Of a stretch of 62,459 bases of DNA, positions 9,353 to 18,377 are shown one piece after another. The stretch is taken from positions 1 to 62,459 of the forward strand of contig CAZLDQ010000003.1 in assembly GCA_964558295.1 (NCBI GenBank), in the 5' to 3' direction. Each line of letters opens with the position of its first letter. The stretch's first letter is position 1. The notes under the pieces are model-generated. The model did not search any database. It was given only the letters and a program-made list of their open reading frames with translations, and was not told where the DNA came from. This DNA comes from JBDKTH01 sp964558295 (GTDB lineage Bacteria > Planctomycetota > Planctomycetia > Pirellulales > Thermoguttaceae). A program made the translations under genes and the position numbers.

Positions 9353-9369
9353 GCAGGCGGGACGCCTGC
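9353..9369. repeat. Hairpin repeat GCAGGCG-GGA-CGCCTGC
   Basis: A perfect 7-bp stem with a GGA loop lies 58 bases after the GH28 stop. A similar element with the same GGCG-GGA-CGCC core occurs at 38992-39010 after another gene. No T run follows, so it may be a dispersed repeat or a weak terminator. Confidence 0.5.
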
Positions 9370-9540
9370 ACCGGAATATCAGGAATCCTGCCCCCCACAG
9401 GTCGAGGGGAACTTGACAAACTCCCCCCTGTCGTGGTAGGGTAGTAAAGCGTCTTGCCATGATCCAGTCTGTGCCACCTGGCACGAAATCGAGAGTTCCT
9501 ATGCGCACACGGCTGGAGGCAAAACGCGGCCGGGGGTGAG

Positions 9541-12183
9541 ATGGCTGAACCGAGAGTTGTGCCCATGCACGAGCTGCCGTTTGATCCGTATCACAAATGG
9601 CTGGGGATTCCTCCCAAAGACCAGCCGCCGGATCATTACCGACTTCTGGGACTGGAACGCTTTGAGTCGGATCTTGATGTGATTGCGCACGCGGCCGACG
9701 CGCGGATGGCGCATATCAAGTCGTTGGCCACCGGCGCCTACAGCCACCTGTCGCAAGAATTGCTCAATGCAATTTCGGCGGCCCGCGTTTGCCTGCTCAA
9801 CCCGCAAACCAAGACCCACTATGACGCAGCGCTCTGGGAACGGCTTGAACAGCAGCGGGCAGCGTCCCCCCCAGTCCCCCCGCCGCTGCCAGGCGAGCAG
9901 GCGTTGCCTCGTTGGCGGCAGGGATTGCGGAGGCCTGGGTTCGCGTTGATTGCCGTGGGGGGGGCCGTTGGTCTGTTCGTATTGGTCGCCGTGGTGAACC
10001 TTTTGAGAGCTGCTCGGGAGCCGGGGAGCGTCGCAGAGGACAAACAGCCACCGATTGCCGTGGAAGCACCGGTTGTGTCAGGTGTGCCGCCTCTGGATTC
10101 GGCGGAGGTCTCTGCGAAACCGGTCAAGAAGACGGCGAAGAAAGCGGTTGAGAATTCAAAGCTGACGGTTGCTGGGCGAAAGACGCCTCAGAAGACCAGG
10201 AAGCCGCGGCCTGACGCGACACCGAGTGAGACCGAGGTTGCGCCATCACCAGAGCCGGAGAGTCCGCCGGCGGCGACAACGCCAGGCGAAACAAGTCCGC
10301 CGCCGGTGACGTCCGGCCAGTCCCCGCCAGTCGTCCCTGCAGTTCCCGCGGCGGCGAAGCCAGAACCGGCGGCGAAGCCGGCCGTGTCGGAGAAGGCTGA
10401 GGATCCGGCAAGCCAGCCGATGTCGGAGCCCGCGGCGAAGCCGGCGACAAAGCCCGAAGCCAAGCCCCTGCCCACTGAGGTCGATTCGATGTTGGCGCCG
10501 CGACGATTGCCGGTTCCGTCGTTGGAGGAGCAGGCCAAACTACAGAAGCAGGTGGACGACGTCTACAAGCCGGCGGAAGCCACGACGCCGCAAAAGAAGT
10601 TGGAACTGGCAGAGAAGATGTTCGCCACGGGCGAGGAAACGCAGGACGATCCGGTATCGCGTTATGTGTTGATGCGCACGGCTTGGCGTTTGGCCGCGGA
10701 GGCGGGGAATCTGGATCTTGCCCTGGACATGATCGACCGCGCGCACGAGCGGTATGAGTTTGAACCGCTGGAAGTCAAGGTCGGACTGTTGGAGCAGGTG
10801 GAAAAGACGCTGGGCAATGGGCCCGAGGCGGAAACGGCCAGCCAGCAGTTGGCCCAAAAGGCCACGGCGCTGGTGGACCTGGCTTTGCAGAGCGACGATT
10901 TTCAGACGGCCATGACTCTGCTGGAGAAGATCGCCCTTCCGGCGGCCCGCCGCATGACCGACAAGCAACTGGCCGGCGACCTGACCAAACGCCGTGTCCA
11001 GGTGCGCCGCCAACGTGAGGAATTCGCCGAAGTGGAAAAGGCCCAGGTGACGTTGGCCGACAATGAGACGGATGCCGAGGCCAATCTGACGCTCGGCCGT
11101 TGGTATTGCCTGGTCAAAGGGGAATGGACTTTGGGCCTGCCGTATTTGGTCAAAGGAAGCGACAAGGATCTGGCCGATCTGGCCCAACGGGAACTGGCAG
11201 GGGCCACCAGTTCCCAGACTCAGGTTGAGTTGGCCGATGCCTGGTGGGAACTGGCCGAGCGAACAGGTTCCAAGCAGAAGGAGCTAACCACAGCCCAACT
11301 CCATGCCCGGGCCGCCTACTGGTATCGACAGGCTTTACCGTTTCTCACCGGGATCCTCCGCGAAAAAGCAGAGAAGCGTCTGGCTGATACCGCGGCCGTC
11401 GGCGAATCCCGCGGAGAGTATGCCTTGGAGTTTGATGGCTGGAAAAGCCACGCGATTGTCGAGTTTGGCTATCCGGGCACGTATCCGATTACGATCGAAG
11501 CGATTGTGAAACCGGCCGTTCCGCCTACTCCCGGCATTGGCACGGTGATTGGCAATTTTGATCGGACGACGACCAGCGGCCTGATGTTGAGCAGCCAATC
11601 GGCCCTCTGGGGCTTCTGCTTCGTTGAGGTGCAACCGCGCCCCGGGAGAAACACCACTCCACCACCCGGCATTGCCCAACGTCTCAATGGAAGGTCCGTC
11701 GTCCGCGACAATGAGTGGCGTCATGTGGCCGGCGTGTTCGACGGAAAACAGTTGCGTTTGTACGTCGACGGGACCTTGCTGGAATCGCGCGCCGTTTCCG
11801 GGCCGCACAAGCCGACGACCAAGCTCCCGTTCGTCATTGGAGCCTGTCCGGCCCTCGGACCGTCGGGAGTTCTGTTGGATGAATACTTCAAGGGGCTGAT
11901 CAAGGCGGTGCGGATTTCCAGCGTCGCCCGCTACACGGATAACTTCACACCTCCCGCGCAGCTTGCGAGGGAAGACGCCAACACGCAGCTTCTCTTGGTC
12001 TTCAACAAAGGCTCCGGCGACACCGTGCCCGACACGTCCGGCCGGCGGAGCAGTGCCGGCGGCTCTGCCGGTCGCAAACGGACGGGAACCACCGCAGCCA
12101 AACTTGTCGGCACGAAGTGGGTACGTCTGGATGCGCCAAACAGCGTCCCCAAAGAAGCCGCCGATCGCGGGGCAGCGCCTTAG
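9541..12183 (+). CDS. Planctomycete J-like domain / LamG membrane protein
   Basis: An 880-residue membrane protein of composite design. Residues 10-100 form the planctomycete domain starting YHKWLGIPPKDQPPDHYRLL, which resembles a DnaJ J domain in helix pattern but has no HPD triad. A single transmembrane helix at about 134-155 follows (FALIAVGGAVGLFVLVAVV). A long Pro/Ala/Lys/Glu linker spans about 165-315. An alpha-helical, repeat-like region spans about 320-615, and a LamG-like concanavalin domain spans about 625-820 (WRHVAGVFDGKQLRLYVDG). The J-like part should be cytoplasmic and the LamG part outside. Preceding gene stops 246 bases away, so it is probably a separate transcript. Function unknown. 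Confidence 0.8.
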   Translation: MAEPRVVPMHELPFDPYHKWLGIPPKDQPPDHYRLLGLERFESDLDVIAHAADARMAHIKSLATGAYSHLSQELLNAISAARVCLLNPQTKTHYDAALWERLEQQRAASPPVPPPLPGEQALPRWRQGLRRPGFALIAVGGAVGLFVLVAVVNLLRAAREPGSVAEDKQPPIAVEAPVVSGVPPLDSAEVSAKPVKKTAKKAVENSKLTVAGRKTPQKTRKPRPDATPSETEVAPSPEPESPPAATTPGETSPPPVTSGQSPPVVPAVPAAAKPEPAAKPAVSEKAEDPASQPMSEPAAKPATKPEAKPLPTEVDSMLAPRRLPVPSLEEQAKLQKQVDDVYKPAEATTPQKKLELAEKMFATGEETQDDPVSRYVLMRTAWRLAAEAGNLDLALDMIDRAHERYEFEPLEVKVGLLEQVEKTLGNGPEAETASQQLAQKATALVDLALQSDDFQTAMTLLEKIALPAARRMTDKQLAGDLTKRRVQVRRQREEFAEVEKAQVTLADNETDAEANLTLGRWYCLVKGEWTLGLPYLVKGSDKDLADLAQRELAGATSSQTQVELADAWWELAERTGSKQKELTTAQLHARAAYWYRQALPFLTGILREKAEKRLADTAAVGESRGEYALEFDGWKSHAIVEFGYPGTYPITIEAIVKPAVPPTPGIGTVIGNFDRTTTSGLMLSSQSALWGFCFVEVQPRPGRNTTPPPGIAQRLNGRSVVRDNEWRHVAGVFDGKQLRLYVDGTLLESRAVSGPHKPTTKLPFVIGACPALGPSGVLLDEYFKGLIKAVRISSVARYTDNFTPPAQLAREDANTQLLLVFNKGSGDTVPDTSGRRSSAGGSAGRKRTGTTAAKLVGTKWVRLDAPNSVPKEAADRGAAP

Positions 12184-12219
12184 GGCTTACGCAGCCGGAA
12201 ACGCCTCACGCGCATTGGA

Positions 12220-13401
12220 TCAGTAGGTTCGCACTTCCACGGCCGCTCCCTGTCGCTGTGCCGACAGGTAGGCGCTGTAGATCGTCGAGATCGTATCGGC
12301 GCCGAGCAGGAGGTCGCTTTCCAACGGCTCGCCGTAAGCGATGGTACGGTAGAAGGCTTCGATCTCCTGTGGGTAGCCGGTCATCCAGTCCTCGTCGGGC
12401 GAGGTGCAGGCCCAACCCTGCTTCGTGCCGATCTTTTCGACGACGTAGATGTCCTTGAAATATTCCTCGCGAGGGTTGTAGGTCATCATCGACGTGTTGG
12501 GATTGATCTGGCAGAGCGTGCGGTGGTTGTTGGCGCAGACTTCGAGCCAGTTGTGAATTCCGCCCAGTACGATGTCTGATGCAAAGATGTCGGCCAGTGT
12601 ACCGTCGTCGAATTCGACGTGCATCATCGACATGTCTTCGATGTCGTAGTAGTCTGAGCGGATGTGGCCGGCGTCCTGGAAACTGGGCAAGCGGGTGATG
12701 GCATGCGTTCGTGCGGAGACCGTTTTGGGGCGGATCGGCTGGCCGTTGCGTGTGCGTCCCTCGACCCGCTTGAGGTACAGGGCGGCCGTCAGGGGATGGC
12801 AGCCTTTGCCAATCAGCACTCCGCCGCCGCAACGTGCCGCATAGGCGTAGTCGACCGAATGCGAACCGCTGTGGGCCTCTTCCCCATGAATCCAGAGGAT
12901 CTGGCCGCCGGTTTTTTCAAGAATCTCCCGTTCCTTTTGCACAGCGGGAGCGTACACCCAATTTTCTGCATAGAGCAGCCGGCCTTGGCTTTGCTTCTCG
13001 GCGGCTTGCATGCGGTCGACGCTGGCCAAGGCCGCCTGGAGGGCCACCCGTTTGTCGGCCCGTTCCCAGTGAAAATCCTTGGAGCCGTCGCCAAAGTAGC
13101 CGGTCAACGGTTTTTCGCAGACAACATACTTGTCACGTTGGAGCCCGGCGAGGGCGATTGGTTCGTGGAACATTGGGGGAACGCAGACATGGATGACGTC
13201 GACCGTGTCGAGCAGCCCTTCCAGATGGTCGAAGAAGCGAATTCCTCGTTTCTGAGCGTAGGCTTGTCCCTGTTCACTATCTTTGGAATGAATGCCGACG
13301 ACTTCCACGTTGGTCCCATAGACCTTGCTCAGGGCCTCGAAATGAAACGTGGCGGAAAAGCCTGAGCCGACAATGCCTGTGCGAACGGTCTTCTTCTGCA
13401 T
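12220..13401 (-). CDS. Gfo/Idh/MocA family oxidoreductase (cytoplasmic)
   Basis: A 393-residue NAD(P)-dependent dehydrogenase of the Gfo/Idh/MocA family, without a signal peptide. The Rossmann motif is GIVGSGFSATFH near residue 9, and the family EKP motif appears as VCEKPLTGYFG near 97. The C-terminal alpha/beta substrate domain contains GKGCHPL near 200. Last gene of a leftward three-gene unit, 31 bases after the upstream oxidoreductase. Likely acts on a sugar or sugar acid delivered by the pathway under the divergent XylR-type regulator. Confidence 0.86.
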   Translation of the reverse strand: MQKKTVRTGIVGSGFSATFHFEALSKVYGTNVEVVGIHSKDSEQGQAYAQKRGIRFFDHLEGLLDTVDVIHVCVPPMFHEPIALAGLQRDKYVVCEKPLTGYFGDGSKDFHWERADKRVALQAALASVDRMQAAEKQSQGRLLYAENWVYAPAVQKEREILEKTGGQILWIHGEEAHSGSHSVDYAYAARCGGGVLIGKGCHPLTAALYLKRVEGRTRNGQPIRPKTVSARTHAITRLPSFQDAGHIRSDYYDIEDMSMMHVEFDDGTLADIFASDIVLGGIHNWLEVCANNHRTLCQINPNTSMMTYNPREEYFKDIYVVEKIGTKQGWACTSPDEDWMTGYPQEIEAFYRTIAYGEPLESDLLLGADTISTIYSAYLSAQRQGAAVEVRTY

Positions 13402-13432
13402 GATCCTATCCGGGTGTTAGTCTTTAGCGGTC

Positions 13433-14749
13433 CTACACCGTCTCCGGCAATCGATACGGTTTGCGGCGGGGCCGATCCAAGTAACGGTTGGCTTCCGGGT
13501 CGTCGGGGAAGACCTCGTGGACCGGATCCCAGCGGAGCCGGCGGCCGACCCAACGGGCGATATTGCCGAGGTGGGCCACCGTGATCGAGCGATGGCCGAT
13601 CTCCACGTCGGCCACGGGCTTGGCGCGAGTCTTGATGCAATCGAGCCAGTCTTGCACGTGGTTCTGGTCGGCCCCCTTGGCCTGGGTCTTGATTTCTTCG
13701 GCAATCTCCGGGGGATTGGTGTTCACTCTGCCTCGCGAAAGGTCGAGTTTCCCTTTTTCGCCGTGGAAGATTCCACCACCTCCGCTGGCGTTGTCGAGTC
13801 TCACCACGATGCCGTTGGCATAGCGGAAGAAGACCATCGGCGTCTGGCAGAGTTTGTCGCCGCGAGCCCTCGATTCGGGCTGGGTGTAAGTGGGGGGATT
13901 GAACTTCGGCCCTTCGGTCCAGACCTCGACCGGGCCGCTGTCATCCATTCCGAGGGCCCACTGAATCTGATCCAGGCCATGAGCTCCCCAACCGGTCATT
14001 TCTCCACCCGAATAAGGGCGGAAGGAGAGCCAGCCGGGATTGGCGCGGGGAGCAAACAGGTCCTTGTTGAAGGGAACCAGTGGGGCAGGACCGCACCACA
14101 TGTCCCAGTCGAGTCCCTCGGGCACCGGCTGCCCGGGCAGATCGCTTTCCCAGGGGCTGGGATAGTTGCAGCCAACGACCTCGTTGATCTTGCCTAATTT
14201 GCCCGTGCGGATGTACTCACAGGCGAGGCGGTTGATGGCCTGTGAACGTTGCTGGCTGCCGACCTGGAATACGCGTCCGTATTTGCGGGCCGCTTCGACC
14301 ATCAGGCGGCCCTCGCGAATCGTCAGGCTCAGGGCCTTTTCGGCATAGATGTCCTTGCCCGCCTGGCAGGCATGAATGCAGACCAACGCGCGCCAGTGAT
14401 CGGGAGTGGCCGTAATGATCGCGTCGATATCCTTACGTTCAAGCAGCTTGCGATAGTCCTGGTAGGCGGTGCCGCCGAGCTTCTGGCACGTCTGTTCGGC
14501 GCGCGGCAGGTACACGTCGGCAATCCCAATGAATCGGCACTGCTTGGTGTTCATCGCGTTCTGGAGCACTCCGCTCCCTTGCCGGCCGATGCCGATCCCC
14601 GCGACGCCGATACGGTCGTTCGGCCCCGGGCTGCCGTCGGTCGCGAGGACCCCCGAAGGAACCAGATAAGGCACCCCCATGCCACCCGCTGCCAGCGTGG
14701 CGCCACGATGCAGGAACTGTCGTCGGGATAGGCTGTTGCGGCGACTCAT
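13433..14749 (-). CDS. Gfo/Idh/MocA family oxidoreductase with Tat signal
   Basis: A 438-residue protein. The twin-arginine signal is NSLSRRQFLHRGATLAAGG at residues 4-22. The Rossmann motif IGVAGIGIGRQGSG is near 48. The EKP motif is modified to AEKALSLT near 125. The C-terminal substrate domain has GGEMTGWGAHGLDQIQW near 248. ATG 14749 has AAAGGA eight bases upstream and places the Tat signal at the N terminus. It lies 46 bases after the UroD-like gene and 31 before the second dehydrogenase, so the three are probably an operon. Exported Gfo/Idh/MocA proteins are frequent in planctomycetes and some are glycosidases that use bound NAD; the reaction here is unknown. Confidence 0.85.
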   Translation of the reverse strand: MSRRNSLSRRQFLHRGATLAAGGMGVPYLVPSGVLATDGSPGPNDRIGVAGIGIGRQGSGVLQNAMNTKQCRFIGIADVYLPRAEQTCQKLGGTAYQDYRKLLERKDIDAIITATPDHWRALVCIHACQAGKDIYAEKALSLTIREGRLMVEAARKYGRVFQVGSQQRSQAINRLACEYIRTGKLGKINEVVGCNYPSPWESDLPGQPVPEGLDWDMWCGPAPLVPFNKDLFAPRANPGWLSFRPYSGGEMTGWGAHGLDQIQWALGMDDSGPVEVWTEGPKFNPPTYTQPESRARGDKLCQTPMVFFRYANGIVVRLDNASGGGGIFHGEKGKLDLSRGRVNTNPPEIAEEIKTQAKGADQNHVQDWLDCIKTRAKPVADVEIGHRSITVAHLGNIARWVGRRLRWDPVHEVFPDDPEANRYLDRPRRKPYRLPETV

Positions 14750-14795
14750 CGGCTTGGTCCTTTCTGAGGAAATTGGTTCGTATTCCACGTGGAAG

Positions 14796-15836
14796 TCAGG
14801 TTAACTGGATCGCTTGGGCCGCCTCGCAGAGGGCCTCCAGATTCTTCGTAGAAACGCCCGGGGGTATTCCGCCACCACTGGAGAGGAGAATCCGCCGCTT
14901 GTCGGTGATCGCGCCGAGCGATTGGGCTACACTGCGGTGCACGTCGTCCGGCGTGCCGTTGGCCAGCACGTCGCGTGGTGGGATGTTGCCCACGAGAATC
15001 ACCGCATCACCGGCGAGGTGGCGGATTTCTTCCAGGCTGTGGTTGAACGAGAAGTTGAACATGTTGACGCCCATCGCCGCTAGGTGTCTGGCCGTAATCA
15101 GGCCGTGAGCGTCGTTATGCAGGAATCGAACGGAGAAGTTGCGAGACTGGAAGATTTGTCTGAGGTAAGGCCGAGCAAACTGCTGGAAATCATCGTCACG
15201 CAAGAAACCGATCAGGTCGTCCAGCAGGAAGACCCCGTCGATCGAGTCCAACGTATCAGCTTGCAAGCCGATCCAGTCGACCAGGAATTCCGTGATGACG
15301 GCCAGAAGGCGATGGATTTCGTCGGGATTCGTTTTCACACCGATGAGAAACTCGGTATGCCCGAGCAGATAAGAGGCGATGTTCAGCGGCCCCCGAGCAA
15401 CGGCAAACCGGATTCGATGGCCGGCCTTTTCGATCGCCGGACGGCAGCGCACCAGACGCCGGAGTACATGGGGGAGCAGACCGTCGGTGCGGCAGTTGGG
15501 CTTCGTGACCCGATTCACTTCCGGATAGTCGTGGAGCGTCTTTTCGACGCTCGGGAAGGCATTTTCGTACCAGATACACTTGGCCCCAAAGGCCGACGGT
15601 TCCGTACACATCCCGTATTCCGACCAGAATCCAGGCAGGAACATGACGTGGGGCAGGCGGGCCGTGACGGCCAAATTGGCCTGGAGCCACGTCGGCTCGT
15701 CATAGAAGTAGTCGAGCATTGTTTGGCCCACCCAACCGGGAAGCCAGGGGCTGTCGATGATCAATCCCACAGGAAGCGGGTCAAGAAGTTCGCCGCGGAG
15801 AAGGCGCAAGAGGTCGTTCCATTGGGAATCAGTCAT
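14796..15836 (-). CDS. Uroporphyrinogen-decarboxylase-like (URO-D superfamily) protein
   Basis: A 346-residue TIM-barrel protein of the URO-D/methyltransferase superfamily. Visible features include GVFLLDDLIGFLRDDDFQQF near residue 205 and the C-terminal block GNIPPRDVLANGTPDDVHRS near 290, the usual GN(I/L)DP-type loop. It is unlikely to be the haem enzyme, given its sugar-type operon partners; URO-D relatives often act in methyl transfer. The start is taken at ATG 15836 (MTDSQWND); the region further upstream in frame is low-complexity and overlaps the divergent promoter. First gene of a unit with two oxidoreductases. Substrate unknown. Confidence 0.78.
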   Translation of the reverse strand: MTDSQWNDLLRLLRGELLDPLPVGLIIDSPWLPGWVGQTMLDYFYDEPTWLQANLAVTARLPHVMFLPGFWSEYGMCTEPSAFGAKCIWYENAFPSVEKTLHDYPEVNRVTKPNCRTDGLLPHVLRRLVRCRPAIEKAGHRIRFAVARGPLNIASYLLGHTEFLIGVKTNPDEIHRLLAVITEFLVDWIGLQADTLDSIDGVFLLDDLIGFLRDDDFQQFARPYLRQIFQSRNFSVRFLHNDAHGLITARHLAAMGVNMFNFSFNHSLEEIRHLAGDAVILVGNIPPRDVLANGTPDDVHRSVAQSLGAITDKRRILLSSGGGIPPGVSTKNLEALCEAAQAIQLT

Positions 15837-15931
15837 ACCATGCTCTGATCGGGGAGGGGCGGGCGGAAGTGTTGCGTTCGCCGAAGATCCAACTATCATG
15901 GAGCACGAGAGGACGGTAATCAACGGACCTT

Positions 15932-15958
15932 TTGCGCAAACCAGACGTATTCTGCGCC
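15932..15958. promoter_or_regulatory. Candidate XylR operator in divergent promoter
   Basis: TTGCGCA at 15932-15938 sits in a TTTGCGCAAA palindrome, and CTGCGCC follows at 15952-15958, with the shared TGCGC cores 20 bases apart. The pair lies between the divergent URO-D operon and the XylR-type gene. The second XylR locus has TTGCGCA twice at 21-base spacing (58409, 58430). Both regulators have nearly the same first recognition helix (SRRxLELRF), so a shared half-site is plausible. Inference only. Confidence 0.35.
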
Positions 15959-15993
15959 CCACCAGGTCAGGTGGGGATGGGAGTCGATCGGCC

Positions 15994-17190
15994 GTGGTGC
16001 GACACAAGAAGGGCGTTCGGCACATTGCGTTGGCCTATCCCGTGGCGGTCCCTTGGATGGCCCTTTTTGTGCGAGGCGTGGCCGACTATGCCCATCGCCA
16101 TGGAGGGTGGACGTTTACGACCAGCCCGCCGACGCTCACCGGGGCGGAAGAAGTCGCCCATACGGTCTACAACCTCAAGGGCTGGCCAGGGGACGGTGTG
16201 ATTGCCGCGATCGGAAGCAAGGCGGAGGCCCGGGCGGCTCGCCAGTTGGGGATCCCGGTGGTCAATCTGGCCGGTGCCGTGCGCGACACCGGAATTCCCC
16301 GCGTGATGGCCGACCACTTCACGATGGGGCGGATGGCGGCCGAGCATCTCCTGGAACGCGGACTGCGGCGGTTGGCCTATTGTGGGGTCAAAGGGGTCTG
16401 GTATTCTGAGTTGCGGTGCATGGGGTTCAAACGCCGGGCGGAACAGGCTGGAGTGCCCTGCGATGTGTTCGACATGGCCCGGCCGGCCAACCCTCGGGCA
16501 CCTTGGCATCGGCGCGTGGCTCCTTTGGACCGCTGGCTACAGAGCCTCAAACCGCCGTTGGGCTTGATGGCAATTCACGACTATCGGGCACGGATCATTG
16601 TGGACGAATGTTTGCGTCTGGGGCTCGACGTGCCCCATGATGTGGCAGTCGTCGGGGTGGACAACGATCCGGCGATCTGCGAATTTTGTCAGCCAACGCT
16701 GACCAGTGTATCGCGTCACGCCTGGCGCATGGGCTATGAAGCGGCCGCGCTCTTGGACAGCCTGATGTCGGGCAAACCGCCTCCGGAGCACGATATCCTC
16801 ATTCCGCCTGACGGCATTGTCGCCCGCCAATCAACGGATACGGTGGCCGTAGAAGACGTTCATGTGGCCGCGGCAGTGCACTATATGTGGGACCACGTGG
16901 GCGAGAGTTTTGGGATCGAACGTGTCATGCAGCAAGTCCCCATCTCTCGTCGCCAGTTGGAGTTGCGTTTCCGCCGCGTGCTCCACTCGACCCCGTACGA
17001 CTACCTCTCGCGCATCCGGGTGGAACGGGCGAAACAGTATCTCGCCGGCAAGGGGCGGCTCAAACTGCGCAACGTCGCGGCTGCCTGCGGTTTCTCCAGC
17101 GTCGAACGCATGCGCCTGGTTTTTCGGCGTCAGACCGGCATGACCCCTCTGGAATACCGGCGAGCCCATGCGACCGAAGGAAGGGTCTGA
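15994..17190 (+). CDS. XylR-type AraC family transcriptional regulator
   Basis: A 398-residue regulator with a LacI-type periplasmic-binding-like sensor domain (about 10-275; IALAYPVAVPWMALFVRGV near 11, VAVVGVDNDPAICEF near 218) and a C-terminal AraC double helix-turn-helix (about 295-395; SRRQLELRFRRVLHS, then NVAAACGFSSVERMRLVFRR). GTG 15994 (GGGAG 10 bases upstream) gives a protein matching the 396-residue paralogue at 58439. An in-frame ATG at 15898 is possible but would place a candidate operator inside the gene. It diverges from the URO-D/oxidoreductase operon and is its likely sugar-responsive activator. Confidence 0.86.
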   Translation: MVRHKKGVRHIALAYPVAVPWMALFVRGVADYAHRHGGWTFTTSPPTLTGAEEVAHTVYNLKGWPGDGVIAAIGSKAEARAARQLGIPVVNLAGAVRDTGIPRVMADHFTMGRMAAEHLLERGLRRLAYCGVKGVWYSELRCMGFKRRAEQAGVPCDVFDMARPANPRAPWHRRVAPLDRWLQSLKPPLGLMAIHDYRARIIVDECLRLGLDVPHDVAVVGVDNDPAICEFCQPTLTSVSRHAWRMGYEAAALLDSLMSGKPPPEHDILIPPDGIVARQSTDTVAVEDVHVAAAVHYMWDHVGESFGIERVMQQVPISRRQLELRFRRVLHSTPYDYLSRIRVERAKQYLAGKGRLKLRNVAAACGFSSVERMRLVFRRQTGMTPLEYRRAHATEGRV

Positions 17191-17243
17191 ACTGGGGATT
17201 TGAGATTTGAGATTTTGAGATGGGGCGTCAAGAATCCGTTCGC

Positions 17244-17278
17244 CTGAACCCTGAACCCTGAACGCTGACCTCTGACCC
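17244..17278. repeat. Five tandem 7-bp units (CTGAACC-type)
   Basis: Five consecutive 7-base units (CTGAACC, CTGAACC, CTGAACG, CTGACCT, CTGACCC) sit between two convergent regulator genes. Just before them, 17201-17220 has repeated TGAGATT-like units. These are simple tandem repeats in a 129-base non-coding gap. Confidence 0.6.
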
Positions 17279-17319
17279 CTCTCGCGAAGGTAAACTGCCT
17301 GAGCCTGCTGGCGACGGAG

Positions 17320-18195
17320 TCATCGGCCGATGCGCCATTCGGTCGGCGAACGGCCGGTTGCTTTCTTGAAGGTCTTGGAAAAATGGTAAGGGCTTTCGAA
17401 GCACAATTGGCCGGCAATTTCCTTAACGCTCAGCGACGTTCCCCGCAAGAGCTCCTTGGCGCGGTGGATTCGCATTTGATTGTAGTACTGATAGGGTGAA
17501 AGCCCGGTGTGTTCCTTGAAGATCCGCCGGAACTGCGCACCGCTGAGATGAAGGGATTTGGCCATTCGCTCGATGTTCACCTGGCTGTCAGGCTGCTGGA
17601 GGAGGAGTCTGGCTTCGCGAATCAAGGCCTCATCGCGGTCGTTGCTGCGCCGGCTGCGGACCAGGGCCAAGGTCATTGCCAACAGCTCCAGCACATTGCA
17701 GGCGATCAACTGCTGATAGCCGACCGATTCGGCGCGAACCCGATCGAGAATCACCTGGTAGAGGCCCAGGAGCGACTCGTCCAGTCCGAGGCTGACCACC
17801 GGATTGCTTGGGGAGAGGAAACCATAGCGGACTAGTCGTTGGGGATAATCGCCGTTGTAGGAAACCCAGTATTCATCCCACCCAGTCTCCTGATAGGGGC
17901 GGTAGCGGTGCCACTCGCCGGGAAAGAGGAACAGGACAGTGCCGGCGGCAACATTGCGCCGTCCGGCGGTGGCCGACTCGAATTCCCCCTCCCCATGGGT
18001 GATATAGATGACTTGATACTCCGGCAGAATGCGTCCCTGTTCCCAGGCGAACTGGTAGAGGTCGGGATGGACTCGCACGGGATAGGGGCTTTGCGGCTGA
18101 ACTCGGCTGGCGCCTGCTCCGGTGACATAGACTCCCCACTGGATATCCCTCTCGCTGAGGGGGAGATAGCGGTAGAACTCCATGCGCGAAATCAT
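17320..18195 (-). CDS. AraC family transcriptional regulator next to rhamnose genes
   Basis: A 291-residue AraC-type regulator with an N-terminal cupin-like sugar-binding domain (about 25-170; ITHGEGEFESAT, FLFPGEWHRYRPY) and a C-terminal pair of helix-turn-helix motifs (about 190-288; MAKSLHLSGAQFRRIFKEHT, then IAGQLCFESPYHFSKTFKKA). ATG 18195 has GGTGG upstream; a GTG at 18207 is also in frame. It diverges from L-rhamnose isomerase across a 333-base gap with direct and inverted repeats, so it is the obvious candidate regulator of rhamnose uptake and breakdown. The ligand is inferred from context. Confidence 0.86.
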   Translation of the reverse strand: MISRMEFYRYLPLSERDIQWGVYVTGAGASRVQPQSPYPVRVHPDLYQFAWEQGRILPEYQVIYITHGEGEFESATAGRRNVAAGTVLFLFPGEWHRYRPYQETGWDEYWVSYNGDYPQRLVRYGFLSPSNPVVSLGLDESLLGLYQVILDRVRAESVGYQQLIACNVLELLAMTLALVRSRRSNDRDEALIREARLLLQQPDSQVNIERMAKSLHLSGAQFRRIFKEHTGLSPYQYYNQMRIHRAKELLRGTSLSVKEIAGQLCFESPYHFSKTFKKATGRSPTEWRIGR

Positions 18196-18236
18196 CAGCG
18201 ATTCCACCAGTCATAGGTGTCAGGGGATTCCTGCAA

Positions 18237-18377
18237 ATCATTGCCCCCTGAGACGATCATAATTGGGGCAGATGGCCGAAGTCAAAGACTTTGCGTCTCG
18301 TCCCGGCAGTCGGAAACCCGGCCGTCCGATAACCCGGCGGCCACGAAGTCGGTGATCGGGGGCAATGATCAGAATTG
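18237..18377. promoter_or_regulatory. Repeat cluster in AraC/rhamnose isomerase divergent promoter
   Basis: Two overlapping repeat sets occur. The inverted pair is ATCATTGCCCCC (18237-18248) and GGGGGCAATGAT (18358-18369), a perfect 12-bp match. The direct pair is GATCATAATTG (18255-18265) and GATCAGAATTG (18367-18377), ten of eleven bases. AraC regulators usually bind direct repeats and can loop DNA between distant sites, so these are good operator candidates. The remaining sequence up to 18528 holds the promoter and the AGGGAG ribosome site of the isomerase gene. Confidence 0.45.
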
